A stretch of 64,000 nt of DNA from Sulfurovum indicum (GCF_014931715.1 NZ_CP063164.1:1736001-1800000); one strand, 5' to 3'; counted from the stretch's first letter, positions 44,827 to 55,298 are shown. Numbers and translations are program-made. Notes: a model not told the origin generated them from the letters alone.

Positions 44827-46486
44827 TCTCTTCTCCTCCTATATGTCCGTTCGTATTCAGGACCAGTGCGTTCCGCAGTGATTTTGAAAAACTTTTAACA
44901 AGATGCATATCATTGACCGTAATAGTCGTCATAGCTGAACTTATATTGGTATTTTTAGCAATGTTCTCTATAAGGTGCATACTGTTCCTGTAGGAATCAG
45001 CTATCTTCTTATAGGTAGCTTCCATCTCATCAATACAGGCACTCTCTCCTTCTCTGGCCCGGTGATAGGCAAGTACACTTTTAAGTATCTGGTAACGTAT
45101 GTTCTTGTAAAAATATCTCTCTTCACTGCTTATAGCATTATAGAGTCTGTCCAGATCATAAAGTATATCTTTTATATCTTTTGCGGCAGTTGCCAGGTAG
45201 GTTGTCTGGCGAAGATATTGATTGATTTTCACCTGATAGCTTTCCGTAGTGTTTTTAGCCGAAAGCAAAGAGATATAACGGTAGATCTCACCTTCAAGCA
45301 GACGGATATTATCATAGAGTTTTTCATATGATATATCAAAGTTTCCATCATACTGTTCAAGCAGTTTATCAACAGCAGCATGCTGTTCATACACCTTTGG
45401 AGGAGGAATATTAATGGCCAGAAGTGCAAATTCTTCGATCTTCTCACTCAGATGCTGCATCTCTTTTTCCAAAGCATCCACTGCCAGATCCGGTACATCT
45501 ACCGATACATTGTGAATATATCGTGTAACATGGATAGTTTCTTTTGTAAACAGGTGCTTCACACCTCTGTCAAGCATGGAAATGAACGGATACCATAATG
45601 CCACACCCAATACATTGAACAAGGTATGAAAGAGTGCTATCTGTACTACACCGTCAACATTGGGAAAGGTACTTCGGGTAAGCAAAATAAGCCATGGCAG
45701 TGCCAAAAGTGCCACAAGTGCCGTTGAGAGATTAAAAACAAGATGTGCAACTGCTGTACGTTTTTTATCGGGTATCCCGCCTATGGCACCCAAAATAGCT
45801 GTTACAGTGGTTCCCACATTGGCGCCTATAACAAATGCTGCCGCTGCTTCAAAACTGATCATATGGGTAAAAATGGCACTTTGTGCAATGGCAATCGCTG
45901 CAGAACTCGACTGAATGATCACCGTAACTGCAAGACCTATAAATGCATAGAGATAGGGACTGCTGTAGAGATAGGAAGAGAGATCAAAATTCTGTGAAAA
46001 TACCCCAAAGCTCTCTTTCATCCCTTCAAGTCCCAAAAAGATCAGCCCAAATCCTACCAGCATACTGAAATAGTTTCTCCATCTTCCTTCTTCTCCCGCC
46101 AGGACACTGCCAAGTCCGCCGATCCCTATAAATACATAGGAAAGAAGTTTGATATCCATCTTGAAACCAACCAGCGCAACGATCCATGCAGTAACAGTTG
46201 TACCGATATTTGCACCGAATATTACGGCAATAGCACTCTCCAGACTCATCATCTGCGCACCAATAAGTGAAAGTGCCATAAGTGTTACGACCGAAGAACT
46301 TTGAAAAAGTGTAGTAGCTCCCAAACCGGTCAACAAGCTTTTAAACCGTGTTGCTGTTGCATGGGCAACAATAGTCTTAAATGCGCGGCCGGCCGAGATC
46401 TTGATCTGATTTTCAAGATACAGCATACCGAACAAAAAAAGTCCCAGACCAGCAAATGCTTCTACCCATGTAGTGATTGTATGCAC
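44819..46486 (-). CDS. Na+/phosphate cotransporter family protein
   Basis: A 555-residue membrane protein with about eight helices in two repeated Na_Pi_cotrans halves (GATTLFQSSSVVTLMALSLIG about 56-76 and IIQSSSAAIAIAQSAIF later; the QSSS motifs are the signature), then a C-terminal PhoU-like helical region (about 330-550). It may import or export phosphate with sodium, with the PhoU part for control. It is downstream of the MFS gene by one base. Confidence 0.87.
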   Translation of the reverse strand: MHTITTWVEAFAGLGLFLFGMLYLENQIKISAGRAFKTIVAHATATRFKSLLTGLGATTLFQSSSVVTLMALSLIGAQMMSLESAIAVIFGANIGTTVTAWIVALVGFKMDIKLLSYVFIGIGGLGSVLAGEEGRWRNYFSMLVGFGLIFLGLEGMKESFGVFSQNFDLSSYLYSSPYLYAFIGLAVTVIIQSSSAAIAIAQSAIFTHMISFEAAAAFVIGANVGTTVTAILGAIGGIPDKKRTAVAHLVFNLSTALVALLALPWLILLTRSTFPNVDGVVQIALFHTLFNVLGVALWYPFISMLDRGVKHLFTKETIHVTRYIHNVSVDVPDLAVDALEKEMQHLSEKIEEFALLAINIPPPKVYEQHAAVDKLLEQYDGNFDISYEKLYDNIRLLEGEIYRYISLLSAKNTTESYQVKINQYLRQTTYLATAAKDIKDILYDLDRLYNAISSEERYFYKNIRYQILKSVLAYHRAREGESACIDEMEATYKKIADSYRNSMHLIENIAKNTNISSAMTTITVNDMHLVKSFSKSLRNALVLNTNGHIGGEENA

Positions 46487-46487
46487 G

Positions 46488-47657
46488 TTATCCGTTTCCT
46501 TTCTCTCTATTTTGAAGAAGTATTGTCACAAACAACAGGGTCAACAATGTGGTACCTGCCAGTGAGAAAGACAATACCGTCTGCATCCCCCAGTACTCCC
46601 ATATCATACCGCTCATGTAGGCACCTGCCGCACCAAAAAAAGCCACACCTGCATAAAATACTCCATATACGGAACCCCTGTTATCTGCATTTTGTGAGAT
46701 AAATGCACGGTTGGCATTGAGAGATGCCACGGTAAACAAACCCAGAAAAGCATAGGCTATCCAGGTAAAGTATGCTTTCTGAAGATACAAAAAGCCCTGC
46801 GCGAGCACACCGCATGCATAAGCAAATACCAAAACAGGCTTTGCCCCAAGCTTGTCTACAAATATACCAAAAGTATAACTGGTTAATGTCTGTACTCCCG
46901 CAGAAACAGCAAATAGAAGTGGAATAACAGCTGTAGCGATACCTACCTCTTTGGCCTGCATTGTAAAGAAAGCATCACTGAAAACAAAGAGTAAAAATAC
47001 AAAATACAAAAACAAAGAAGCAATGGTTTTTTTATCATTGTCCGTCAGAGTAAATGCCTGATTTGAAAATGGTTTGCTTTTTGGAATATCACTGACAAAG
47101 AATATAACCAGAACCAGTCCCACAATGCCGGGGACCAAGGTTGCATAAAAGATATTTCGTATCACAGTTTCACTCTGTCCGAAATACAGCAATATACCAA
47201 AAAGGATCAAAATACCGCTTAGTTCTCCTGATATGTCCATCATCTTGTGAAAACCGAAAGTCTTACCCGAGGCATTGGTCTTGCTGTATTCAGAGATCAT
47301 CAGATCTTTAGGTGCAGAACGCAGTCCTTTGCCAAGACGCTCAAAGGCTTTAAGCAATGCGACACTTTTATAGCCGTGGCAGATACCTATCAGGGGTTTA
47401 CTCAGTGCAGAAAGAGCATAACCTCCGACAACAAGCGGCTTTACGATACCATACCGGTCAGAGAGATACCCCGATACCAGACGCAATGCATAAGAGACAA
47501 AGGTGGCAACTGCAATAATCACACCCAGTTTATCCATCCCCTCATGCAAAACAACAACAACAAAAATAGGCAAAATCGGGTTGATCATGGCAGATGCCAT
47601 ATCGGTAAAAAAACTTACCCACCCCAGCATGACCACATTTTTGTCTATATTTTTCAT
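46488..47657 (-). CDS. Major facilitator superfamily transporter
   Basis: A 389-residue protein with about 12 membrane helices. The helix 2-3 loop GYLSDRYGIVKPLVVGGY is the MFS motif A. Similar to the YfcJ/drug-efflux-like branch, but no substrate can be named. It starts the MFS-Na/Pi-patatin operon. AATCCGCC lies upstream and -10-like TATACT and TATAAT boxes are in the spacer at 47823-47873. Confidence 0.82.
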   Translation of the reverse strand: MKNIDKNVVMLGWVSFFTDMASAMINPILPIFVVVVLHEGMDKLGVIIAVATFVSYALRLVSGYLSDRYGIVKPLVVGGYALSALSKPLIGICHGYKSVALLKAFERLGKGLRSAPKDLMISEYSKTNASGKTFGFHKMMDISGELSGILILFGILLYFGQSETVIRNIFYATLVPGIVGLVLVIFFVSDIPKSKPFSNQAFTLTDNDKKTIASLFLYFVFLLFVFSDAFFTMQAKEVGIATAVIPLLFAVSAGVQTLTSYTFGIFVDKLGAKPVLVFAYACGVLAQGFLYLQKAYFTWIAYAFLGLFTVASLNANRAFISQNADNRGSVYGVFYAGVAFFGAAGAYMSGMIWEYWGMQTVLSFSLAGTTLLTLLFVTILLQNREKGNG

Positions 47658-47970
47658 AAAGGCGGATTCTCCGGTTCACTTTTTTGTATTCCGGATGCTT
47701 TTTTCTGTACCTTTATCTCCATTTTGTATACCTTATACTTTTTACTGCCACGCCTGCGGCAATGATATTTGTCCTGTACTTTTGATGTTTGGCACTTTAT
47801 TCCCTTATCGTACCTGAATTAAAGTATACCCATAACTTTTACAACATTGACAGACTCTTTAAAGAATATTATACCAACAATCCTGTCCAGATGGTGTAAG
47901 CCCTGCCTATACCAAACTTTTAACGGCAATCAGGCAAAGCTGGTACGTAACAAATCTTCTCTACTCTTTT
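47658..47970. other. Intergenic spacer without a recognised gene
   Basis: A 313-bp spacer between the PGPGW membrane gene stop and the MFS start. On the minus strand it has two extended -10-like boxes (TATAAT at 47868-47873 and TATACT at 47823-47828), suitable as promoters of the MFS operon with a leader of about 160-200 bases. I see no ORF with a ribosome site and no strong hairpin. Confidence 0.4.
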
Positions 47971-48342
47971 TCAGATCTTTAACGGACTGCGATTGGCTTT
48001 TCTCCTGATCCAGTTAGCCGCTTTGAATATAAAAGGTCTTTTGATCAGCCACCTCTCCACTTTATATTTATAGGGAAACTCTATAAGAAACAGACCGACA
48101 AGGATTGTCAGCAAACCCTGTCCGGGTAATACCAACATCGCAATTCCCGCTGCCACAAAGATAAACCCGAGCATATTTTTCATAATGATAGCGATCATAC
48201 GGATAAGCGGATGCCACCCGCTCCACAGATACTTCTGCCGTTGAGGATAGGAAAAGTAGTCTGAGGGTATCTGTACAATGATCCACGGGACCAGTACTAT
48301 TGAGAGAACAAAGCCTGTCATGGCGGCTATCGTAACAAACAT
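47971..48342 (-). CDS. PGPGW-type small membrane protein
   Basis: A 123-residue inner-membrane protein with helices at about 5-25 and 57-88; the motif LPGQGLLTILVGLFLIEFP resembles the PGPGW transmembrane family (PF09656). Function unknown. It is the last gene of the efflux operon, 11 bases after the RND pump. Confidence 0.65.
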   Translation of the reverse strand: MFVTIAAMTGFVLSIVLVPWIIVQIPSDYFSYPQRQKYLWSGWHPLIRMIAIIMKNMLGFIFVAAGIAMLVLPGQGLLTILVGLFLIEFPYKYKVERWLIKRPFIFKAANWIRRKANRSPLKI

Positions 48343-48353
48343 ACTAATCTTTC

Positions 48354-51300
48354 CTACCCACTTACTTTTCCCTCATACCACTTTCTAAGCCATCTGTCCA
48401 GAGGATTGATCATTTTGTAGATCACCGGTACAACCAGCAACGTCAGAATCATCGACGAGACCAATCCCCCAATGACTGCTATGGCCATAGGCGCTTTTGT
48501 CTCACTTCCCAGCGAGTCGCTCAATGCCAGAGGGAGCATTGCAAAGATCATTGCAATGGTCGTCATCAGAATAGGTCTAAGCCTTTTTTCACCTGCTTCC
48601 AAAAGCGCTGTATTGGCATCTTTCCCTTTGTCAATGGCCTCATTGGCAAAATCTACAAGCAAAACAGCATTCTTTCCCACCATTCCCATCAGAAGCATAA
48701 AGCCGATCATAACAAAGAGAGAGAAGTGTTCTCCGCTTAAAAAAAGCGCGATCATCACTCCGATGATGCTCAAAGGCAGAGCCATCATGATAATAAGAGG
48801 CTGTACCAGAGACTCATACAGGATCGCCAGAATGATGAACATCAAAATAACCGAAAGCCCCAGTGCCGCACCAAAAGCCTTGTTGGTCTTGACCATCTCA
48901 TCGGCAAAACCGGTGAATTTGTAGCTCACACCCTTGGGCAAAAGCTTGTCGATTCCCTCTTTGGTATAGTTGACCGCACCACCCAGATCAAGCCCGAAAA
49001 GATCAGAGTAGATCGTCACTTGACGCTGTCTATCGAAATGGTAGATAGAAGCGAGTGATTTTGTACGCGAGAAGGTCACCAGCCCGTCAAGAGAAACCAG
49101 CTGACCGTTGGCGGCTCTGAGCTGTATCATCTTCAAGTCTTCCAGAGAGACCCTGTGGGCATCATCAAACCGGAGCGTGATATTATACTGCTTCCCTTTC
49201 TCTTCAAAATAGGAGATCTCAAGGTCACTGGAGAATGCAATGGAAATCGCCTGTGCGATCTGTGAAGCGGAGATACCCAGTCGGTTGGCATTCTCTCTGA
49301 GAATATTAATATCGATCTGCGGTTTTCCCTCATCCATATTCGTATCGATGTCAACAAACCCTTTTTTCCTGGCAAGATAGTCTACAAGCCGTGTTTTGGC
49401 GACTTCAAGATTTTTGAACGAATCTGACTTCAGCACGATCTGGTAGGGAACGGAGACCCCCGCCCCTTTGATGCTTGGGATCGCCGCTGCGGTAATGAAC
49501 ATCTTCTTCCTGTAAGGCTTGAGCTTCTGTCTGAACTGCTGGATGATCGCTTCCTGGTGCATTTCACGTTTATCTTTAGGAATGAGTTTTACGTAAATAA
49601 GTGCCTTGTTCTTCTCTTTGACTGCATTGTAGCCCACACTCAGTGTCGTAAAGGCGACACTCTTGTCCTCCTTCACCATCTTCTCAATCATCTTGGACTC
49701 TTTGATCATCTCTTCAAGCGAGATACCGGCCGGTGCACGCAGTTTGATCTCAAACTCCGCCTTGTCCTCTTTAGGAATGAAGTCCATACCGATCTTCGGG
49801 AAAAGTGCCAAAGAACCTGCAAATGCCGCCAATACCAGAATGAGGGTCATAACCTTGAAACGCAATACCAGTTTCAAGATGACATCATAGACCTTCTCCA
49901 TCCCTTTGAAGATCGGCTCGGTGACATTGTAAAAGCGGCTCTCTTTTTTATTGAGTACCCTCGCACTCAGACTAGGCATAAAGGTCAGGGCTACCGTGTA
50001 GGAGATGATCACTGCAAACCCTACCGTCATAGCAAAACTCTCAAAAAACTTTCCAACAATCCCACTCATGTTAGCAACCGGAATAAATACTGCCAGCAAC
50101 ATCGCTGAAATGGCAAGGATGGCAAATGCCATCTCTTTGACCCCTTCCACTGCCGCATCAAACCTGCCCATACCCGCTTCCATCTTCTTGTAAATGTTCT
50201 CCAGCACGACTATGGCATCATCTATAATGATCCCGATGGAAAGTGTCAGCCCGATGAGAGTCATTTTATTGAGATCAAATCCCATGAGATTCATCAGTGC
50301 GATGGTTCCCAAAATAGAGATGGGAATAGAGAGGGCAGAGACGATCGTAATAGTAAAGTTACGCAGAAATCCGAAGATAATAATGACTGCGAGAAAGGCA
50401 CCGTAGATCAGGTCGAACTCTACATCTTTAAGTGAATGGATAATGAAGGGAGAGGTGTCCTGAAGCGTCTGCACACCGTACCTGTTTTCTGACATCTTCT
50501 GTAAAGCCGGGACCGTCTCTTTAACCCGCTGCACGATCTCAAGGGTATTGGTCCCGGAGATCTTCTGCACTTCCAGCATGACACCCGGCACCCCGTTGAA
50601 AGAGGCATAACTATCCGGGTCGCTGAGGGTATCTTCTACTTTGGCGACATCTTTGAGGCGTACCTCATCCTTGATCACGATATTCTTCAGCTCTTCTACA
50701 CTCAACGCATCTGCTTTTGTCTTTAGGATGAGCTCTTTGGTCGCAGTGATGAGCTTCCCGCCGCCGATCTTGACATTCTCACGCGAAACAATGGCATTAA
50801 GCTCACGTATGGTGATACCGTACTTGTTAAGTGCATGAATATCGGGGAATATCTTGATCTCCCTATCTTTATACCCGATAATATTGATGGCACCTACCCC
50901 GTTGATCTTCTGTAGGGCAGGTTTGACCTTCTCATCGGCAAAAAGCATCAGATTCTTAATGCTGTCATTCTTTGCAGTCAAAAAGACATTAATGACCGGT
51001 GCACCTCCGATATCGAGTTTGCTTACCAGCGGTGTTTTGGCATCTTTAGGCAGCAAAACGGCAGAGACTTTGTCCCTCACATCATTGGTTGCTTCATTGA
51101 TATCACGCTCGAGAAAGAACTTCACCGTCACGACACTGGCACCTTCCGAGCTGGTAGAGATGATCGTATCGACCCCGCCGATACGAGAGATCGCCTCTTC
51201 GATCTTGTCGGTCACCTGTGATTCAACCGTACTCGCCTCTGCACCCGGATAGATGGTCTTGATGGTCACTATCGGGAAATCGACGTTGGGGAAGAGTGCC

Positions 51301-51395
51301 GAGGGCATACTTTTAAAACTCAGCAATCCGAAGATCACCAGAGTAAAGACGTACATCAGTGTTGCTATGGGTCGGTTGATGGCTAACTTGTACAT
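48354..51395 (-). CDS. RND-family multidrug efflux pump
   Basis: A 1013-residue AcrB/HAE1-type inner-membrane proton antiporter with 12 membrane helices in two halves and two large periplasmic domains. N-terminal YKLAINRPIATLMYVFTLVIF, helix-4 proton-relay motif GIIIDDAIVVLENIYKKME, and the second-half GMVGKNAVLLVDFANE are typical. It works with the adaptor and TolC-like channel encoded just upstream. Substrate unknown. Confidence 0.92.
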   Translation of the reverse strand: MYKLAINRPIATLMYVFTLVIFGLLSFKSMPSALFPNVDFPIVTIKTIYPGAEASTVESQVTDKIEEAISRIGGVDTIISTSSEGASVVTVKFFLERDINEATNDVRDKVSAVLLPKDAKTPLVSKLDIGGAPVINVFLTAKNDSIKNLMLFADEKVKPALQKINGVGAINIIGYKDREIKIFPDIHALNKYGITIRELNAIVSRENVKIGGGKLITATKELILKTKADALSVEELKNIVIKDEVRLKDVAKVEDTLSDPDSYASFNGVPGVMLEVQKISGTNTLEIVQRVKETVPALQKMSENRYGVQTLQDTSPFIIHSLKDVEFDLIYGAFLAVIIIFGFLRNFTITIVSALSIPISILGTIALMNLMGFDLNKMTLIGLTLSIGIIIDDAIVVLENIYKKMEAGMGRFDAAVEGVKEMAFAILAISAMLLAVFIPVANMSGIVGKFFESFAMTVGFAVIISYTVALTFMPSLSARVLNKKESRFYNVTEPIFKGMEKVYDVILKLVLRFKVMTLILVLAAFAGSLALFPKIGMDFIPKEDKAEFEIKLRAPAGISLEEMIKESKMIEKMVKEDKSVAFTTLSVGYNAVKEKNKALIYVKLIPKDKREMHQEAIIQQFRQKLKPYRKKMFITAAAIPSIKGAGVSVPYQIVLKSDSFKNLEVAKTRLVDYLARKKGFVDIDTNMDEGKPQIDINILRENANRLGISASQIAQAISIAFSSDLEISYFEEKGKQYNITLRFDDAHRVSLEDLKMIQLRAANGQLVSLDGLVTFSRTKSLASIYHFDRQRQVTIYSDLFGLDLGGAVNYTKEGIDKLLPKGVSYKFTGFADEMVKTNKAFGAALGLSVILMFIILAILYESLVQPLIIMMALPLSIIGVMIALFLSGEHFSLFVMIGFMLLMGMVGKNAVLLVDFANEAIDKGKDANTALLEAGEKRLRPILMTTIAMIFAMLPLALSDSLGSETKAPMAIAVIGGLVSSMILTLLVVPVIYKMINPLDRWLRKWYEGKVSG

Positions 51396-51401
51396 ACTGC
51401 C

Positions 51402-52130
51402 CTACTTTGCATCCGGAACGAGAATGTATCCGTCACCAAATAGTCCCGGAGTAAAACCTTCAGCTTCCACTTCCGCCCTGATCTTCCTGTTGGCATCATT
51501 CGCATAGGGGTAGACCCTGCTGATCTTCCCCGTATAGACAGTACTGTCCCCGTCCACACTGTAACGGAAGGTCATCCCGGGCTTGATCTCCCTCCAGTAT
51601 TTCTGGTCAAAGGCCAGAACCAGTTTTCTCTCTTTGAGGCTCTGTACCTTCATGACCGTACGTATCATTGCACCGCTGACCACATCGCCGACCTCCACCA
51701 TTTTTTCGTAAATGATGCCGTCAAAAGGGGCTTTGAGCTGTGTTTTGTCCAGCATCGCCTGCTGGTATGCTAACTGTGCCTTGGCATGTTCATACTTATA
51801 GGCATACTGGTCAAACTTTGCCGCATCAACCAGTTTCTTGACCTTCACCTGTCGTTCATAGTCTCTCTTGGCATACTTCAGTGCTACTTTGGAGACTTCC
51901 AGTGCAGCAGCCAGGTCATCATTGTTCAGCTCGGCAAGCACTTCCCCCTTGTGTACCAGGGAAGCAACATCGACATTGACCTTCGCTACCGTACCGCTGC
52001 TGGTAAATGCAAGCTCTGCGTGATGCCTGGCTTCAACATTGAACGTCGCATAGACCTCTCCTGCCTGAAGTGAACTTGCCGCCAACCATAAAAAAACTGT
52101 TATCTGTGTAATACTTCTAAGACTCGGCAT
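51402..52130 (-). CDS. RND efflux periplasmic adaptor
   Basis: A 242-residue membrane-fusion protein with a signal peptide (about residues 1-23). Contains a split lipoyl domain (SSGTVAKVNVDVASLVHKG then LKAPFDGIIYEKMVEVGDVV), an alpha-hairpin between them and a short beta-barrel domain. At 242 residues it is much shorter than AcrA-type adaptors (about 370-400) and lacks most of the membrane-proximal domain. Confidence 0.87.
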   Translation of the reverse strand: MPSLRSITQITVFLWLAASSLQAGEVYATFNVEARHHAELAFTSSGTVAKVNVDVASLVHKGEVLAELNNDDLAAALEVSKVALKYAKRDYERQVKVKKLVDAAKFDQYAYKYEHAKAQLAYQQAMLDKTQLKAPFDGIIYEKMVEVGDVVSGAMIRTVMKVQSLKERKLVLAFDQKYWREIKPGMTFRYSVDGDSTVYTGKISRVYPYANDANRKIRAEVEAEGFTPGLFGDGYILVPDAK

Positions 52131-52163
52131 TTAGTGCCTCCCTGTACTGAATTTTAATTCTTG

Positions 52164-53402
52164 TCATCGTATGAACTCCCTGGGGTCTTTCCCCGCATAG
52201 TAATAGTAAACAGACTTTTTCACTTCATAATCGTACACCGTTTCTTTGTAGCGTGCCTGTGCCAGCGTCTTCTGTGCCAGTGCATCCAGAAAGGCGATAT
52301 CATCTACCAGTCCCGCCTCAAACTTCTTTTTGATCGTCACATAACTACTCTCTGCTGCTTTCAGTGCACTCTTTGCACTTTGCATCTTCGTTCTGGTTGT
52401 CTGCAGATTTCTGCGTGCCAGTTTGAAGTTCATGCGCTGCTGCTTTCTGGCATGTTCAAGTTCACTGAGCAGTGCCAGTTTTTGGTACTTTACCGCTTCA
52501 CTCTCTTTGGAAGTTCTGCCACTGTCAAAGATCCGCATATTGACCGAGAGCTTCAGCTCGTTCTGATGGCCGACGAGAAATCCGTCACCGCTAATCATCG
52601 TATCGCCAAAATGTGACCTGAAGTAGGTATCTGAAAGTACAACCTGAGGCATATTGGCAGCATCGATCGCTTTGGCATTCTCACCCACCGCTTTGGCATT
52701 GGCTTCAAGTATCTTAATGGCATCAAACCATTCAAACTTCACATGTTCCGGTTCAAGAAAATAGTCACGCCCCAGCTGTGTTGCCGGAAGTCCCGTGATC
52801 AGTCTCAGGTTCTCCCTGTTTGTCTCTATGGCAAACCTGGTATTTTCCATCGTATAGCGGTTGTTCTCATAGACTGCCAGAAGCTTGTCCAACTCTTCCT
52901 GCGTCGCCAGTCCCGTAATCATGAACTTTTTCATACGTACGATCTGTGTCTTGAGTTCTCTGGCACGTTCCTGAAGCGCGCTCAGTGACGCTTCAAGTCC
53001 CTTGATGGCATAGTAGTGCTGTACGATCTGGAGTATTACACTCTTCTCGAAGGCCTGTTTCTCGAACAGAGATGCCTCTTTCTCATATCCTTTGGCACGC
53101 AGCGTGGCACTTTTCCGTCCTCCGTCATACAGTTCGAGATTCAACATAGCAAATCCTGTTGTCTCTTCTCCCGGAGAGACGATGTAATGGGGTGAATATT
53201 TGCTGAAACTCCCGCCAATATCCACCGTTGGCCAGAAAGCACTTTCGGCTGCCTCTACCCCCTTCTGTTTGGCTGTGATACGTATCTCTTTGGCTCTGAT
53301 CTGTCCATTATGCTTTTGTGCCTCTTCAATGAACTGCTTCAGTCCAATACTTTGTCCCATCCCCAGAGCCGGCAACAGCAACCATATCAGAACTCTTTTC
53401 AT
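52164..53402 (-). CDS. TolC-family outer-membrane efflux protein
   Basis: A 412-residue protein with signal peptide (about 1-16) and the long helical repeats of OMF proteins (RAKEIRITAKQKGVEAAESAFWP, then AAESSYVTIKKKFEAGLVDDI late in the chain). It supplies the outer-membrane channel for the pump. Its ATG overlaps the tetR stop (ATGA), so regulator and channel are coupled. Confidence 0.9.
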   Translation of the reverse strand: MKRVLIWLLLPALGMGQSIGLKQFIEEAQKHNGQIRAKEIRITAKQKGVEAAESAFWPTVDIGGSFSKYSPHYIVSPGEETTGFAMLNLELYDGGRKSATLRAKGYEKEASLFEKQAFEKSVILQIVQHYYAIKGLEASLSALQERARELKTQIVRMKKFMITGLATQEELDKLLAVYENNRYTMENTRFAIETNRENLRLITGLPATQLGRDYFLEPEHVKFEWFDAIKILEANAKAVGENAKAIDAANMPQVVLSDTYFRSHFGDTMISGDGFLVGHQNELKLSVNMRIFDSGRTSKESEAVKYQKLALLSELEHARKQQRMNFKLARRNLQTTRTKMQSAKSALKAAESSYVTIKKKFEAGLVDDIAFLDALAQKTLAQARYKETVYDYEVKKSVYYYYAGKDPREFIR

Positions 53403-54010
53403 AGTGTATCCTTTTGTCTGCCTGTCTGAACCAGAGTAAAAAGTGTATCGATATAGGCATGTACTTCCTTTTTCAGGTTCTCTTTGTCATGTGTCGTTTC
53501 AGCGACAATATACATCCCCTGAGCTGTGGCAAAAACCCCTTTGGTCATTCTCGCCATCTCCGGAACAAGCTCTTTATTGGCGATCCCTTCCCTGATCAGA
53601 GATTCAAACCACAGATAGTAATGGTCAAAACAGGCTTTCTGGAAATCGACCATCTCCTTTTGGGGCGTGAGCAGGGAGACACCGGTGAACATTTTGTAGA
53701 GTATCCGAAGATCCTGACTCTCCTCCTCATAAAAAAAATCGGCAAAGACCTTTACCTTCTCGCGAGTGCTTGTAAGGCGGGCAAGCTTTTCCTCCATCCT
53801 CAAGTTATACTCCTGCAGTAGGATGTTCACCAGTTCGAACAGCAGGGCTTCCTTGCTTTTGAAATACTCGTAAAACGTACCCTTCCCTATACCTGCTGCT
53901 TTGGCAATGGAGGCGATGGTCAGGTTCTGAATACCATTCTGAAGAATAATATCTCTACATGAGAGGGCAATATCTTTACGTTTTTGATCTTTGTCTACAA
54001 TGATCGGCAT
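53399..54010 (-). CDS. TetR-family transcriptional regulator
   Basis: A 203-residue repressor with N-terminal HTH (LTIASIAKAAGIGKGTFYEYFKSKEALLFEL, about residues 29-59) and a ligand-binding helical C-terminus. It is the first gene of its own efflux operon, with a 13-bp palindrome directly upstream, so it is likely an autorepressor released by pump substrates. Confidence 0.9.
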   Translation of the reverse strand: MPIIVDKDQKRKDIALSCRDIILQNGIQNLTIASIAKAAGIGKGTFYEYFKSKEALLFELVNILLQEYNLRMEEKLARLTSTREKVKVFADFFYEEESQDLRILYKMFTGVSLLTPQKEMVDFQKACFDHYYLWFESLIREGIANKELVPEMARMTKGVFATAQGMYIVAETTHDKENLKKEVHAYIDTLFTLVQTGRQKDTL

Positions 54011-54028
54011 ACGGCTCCTTTTTATGAC

Positions 54029-54041
54029 TGACCGTCGGTCA
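54029..54041. promoter_or_regulatory. TetR operator in the efflux-operon promoter
   Basis: TGACCGTCGGTCA is a perfect 6+1+6 palindrome located 18 bases upstream of the tetR start, just downstream of a TATAAT-like box on the minus strand. Its position would block transcription when bound. Confidence 0.7.
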
Positions 54042-54136
54042 ATTTAAAAAATTATAATATGTTTTGCTTAAAGTTGCAGTATTTTAAACGTTTCAGCGAA
54101 GCAATACAAGCATCGTTAAAGAAAAAAAAGAGCTTT

Positions 54137-55222
54137 TTATAGGCGCTCTTTTAAATGTTGTATTCTTTCATAAGCGATCCCTATACGCTTTCTGCTCACC
54201 TTTCCTTCTTTAACCAAGGCTTTTATCGTATCCACCAACTCCTTACTTGAAACTGTCTTTTTCGGATCAAGCTGATTGCCAAACAGCAGTATGTCATCTC
54301 CGGCATTGATAGCAAGCTGCAAAACACTCTTCAGGTTATATTTTTGACTGATGGCACCCATCTGAAGATCATCCGTAATAACTACTCCTTTAAAGCCAAG
54401 CTTTTTACGCAACAGTCCATCAACGGTTTTGGCAGAGAGTGTTGCAGGATATATTGCATCAATATTCTTATTGAAAACATGTGCTACCATAACCGTATCT
54501 GCTTTATCTTTTAAAAGCCTGTAGGGTTCCAGCTCCGCCTTTGTCCAAAGATGTGTTACATCGACAAATCCTTTATGTGTGTCACCTACTGAAGAACCGT
54601 GTCCGGGGAAATGCTTCAGAGAAGTGAGTACACCGTTACGGTGCATAGCATCAATGAACATACTTGCATAGGTTGCCACTGCTTCAGGATCTTTTCCAAA
54701 AGAGCGTCCCAGACCGTGTATAACATGGTTTTTGGAATTTATATCAAGATCAACAACCGGTGCCAGGTTATAATTGATTCCTGCGATTTTAAGTTCCCGG
54801 CTCATTTTGGTGTAGGTCTTTTTTATCTGACTTTGATCCATTTTTACAACATCCGAAGCTTTGGGAAATTTTCCGTAAAAACCGTATTTGTTTTTCAGCC
54901 TTTGTACCCTGCCCCCTTCCTGGTCTACGGCAATCAGCAGTTTACCGTTTTTGCCGCATGCCTGAAGCTGCTTTGTAAGCCCGGCAAGCTGGTTTTTTGT
55001 AGCGATATTCTTGGGTTTGCTCCTGTCGACTGGGTTGAAGTCAAAAAGTATCACTCCTCCGAGGTTATACCTCCTTATATCCTGGCAGATCCGGGAATTG
55101 GGTTTGGCACTTGTTCCATGAAATCCCACCATCAGCATCTGCCCTATCTTCTGCTCCAAAGAGACATCCGCAAAAAGCACTGTACTGCACACACCAAGTC
55201 CGACTACTATCTTTTTAAACAT
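54137..55222 (-). CDS. Glycoside hydrolase family 3, NagZ-like
   Basis: A 361-residue enzyme with a signal peptide (residues 1-18), so it is exported, unlike cytoplasmic NagZ. GH3 motifs: LLIAVDQEGGRVQRL, KHFPGHGSSVGDTHKGF (the KHFPGHG loop with the His/Asp dyad), and catalytic nucleophile Asp in VVITDDLQMGAIS. Likely beta-N-acetylhexosaminidase acting on peptidoglycan fragments. GAGGAAC precedes the ATG. Confidence 0.87.
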   Translation of the reverse strand: MFKKIVVGLGVCSTVLFADVSLEQKIGQMLMVGFHGTSAKPNSRICQDIRRYNLGGVILFDFNPVDRSKPKNIATKNQLAGLTKQLQACGKNGKLLIAVDQEGGRVQRLKNKYGFYGKFPKASDVVKMDQSQIKKTYTKMSRELKIAGINYNLAPVVDLDINSKNHVIHGLGRSFGKDPEAVATYASMFIDAMHRNGVLTSLKHFPGHGSSVGDTHKGFVDVTHLWTKAELEPYRLLKDKADTVMVAHVFNKNIDAIYPATLSAKTVDGLLRKKLGFKGVVITDDLQMGAISQKYNLKSVLQLAINAGDDILLFGNQLDPKKTVSSKELVDTIKALVKEGKVSRKRIGIAYERIQHLKERL

Positions 55223-55298
55223 GAAAGTTCCTCATTATTCATTATTCATTATTTTACCCGTTCGTTATTAGTGTTCGGTTAAACTAGTTCATCTATAC

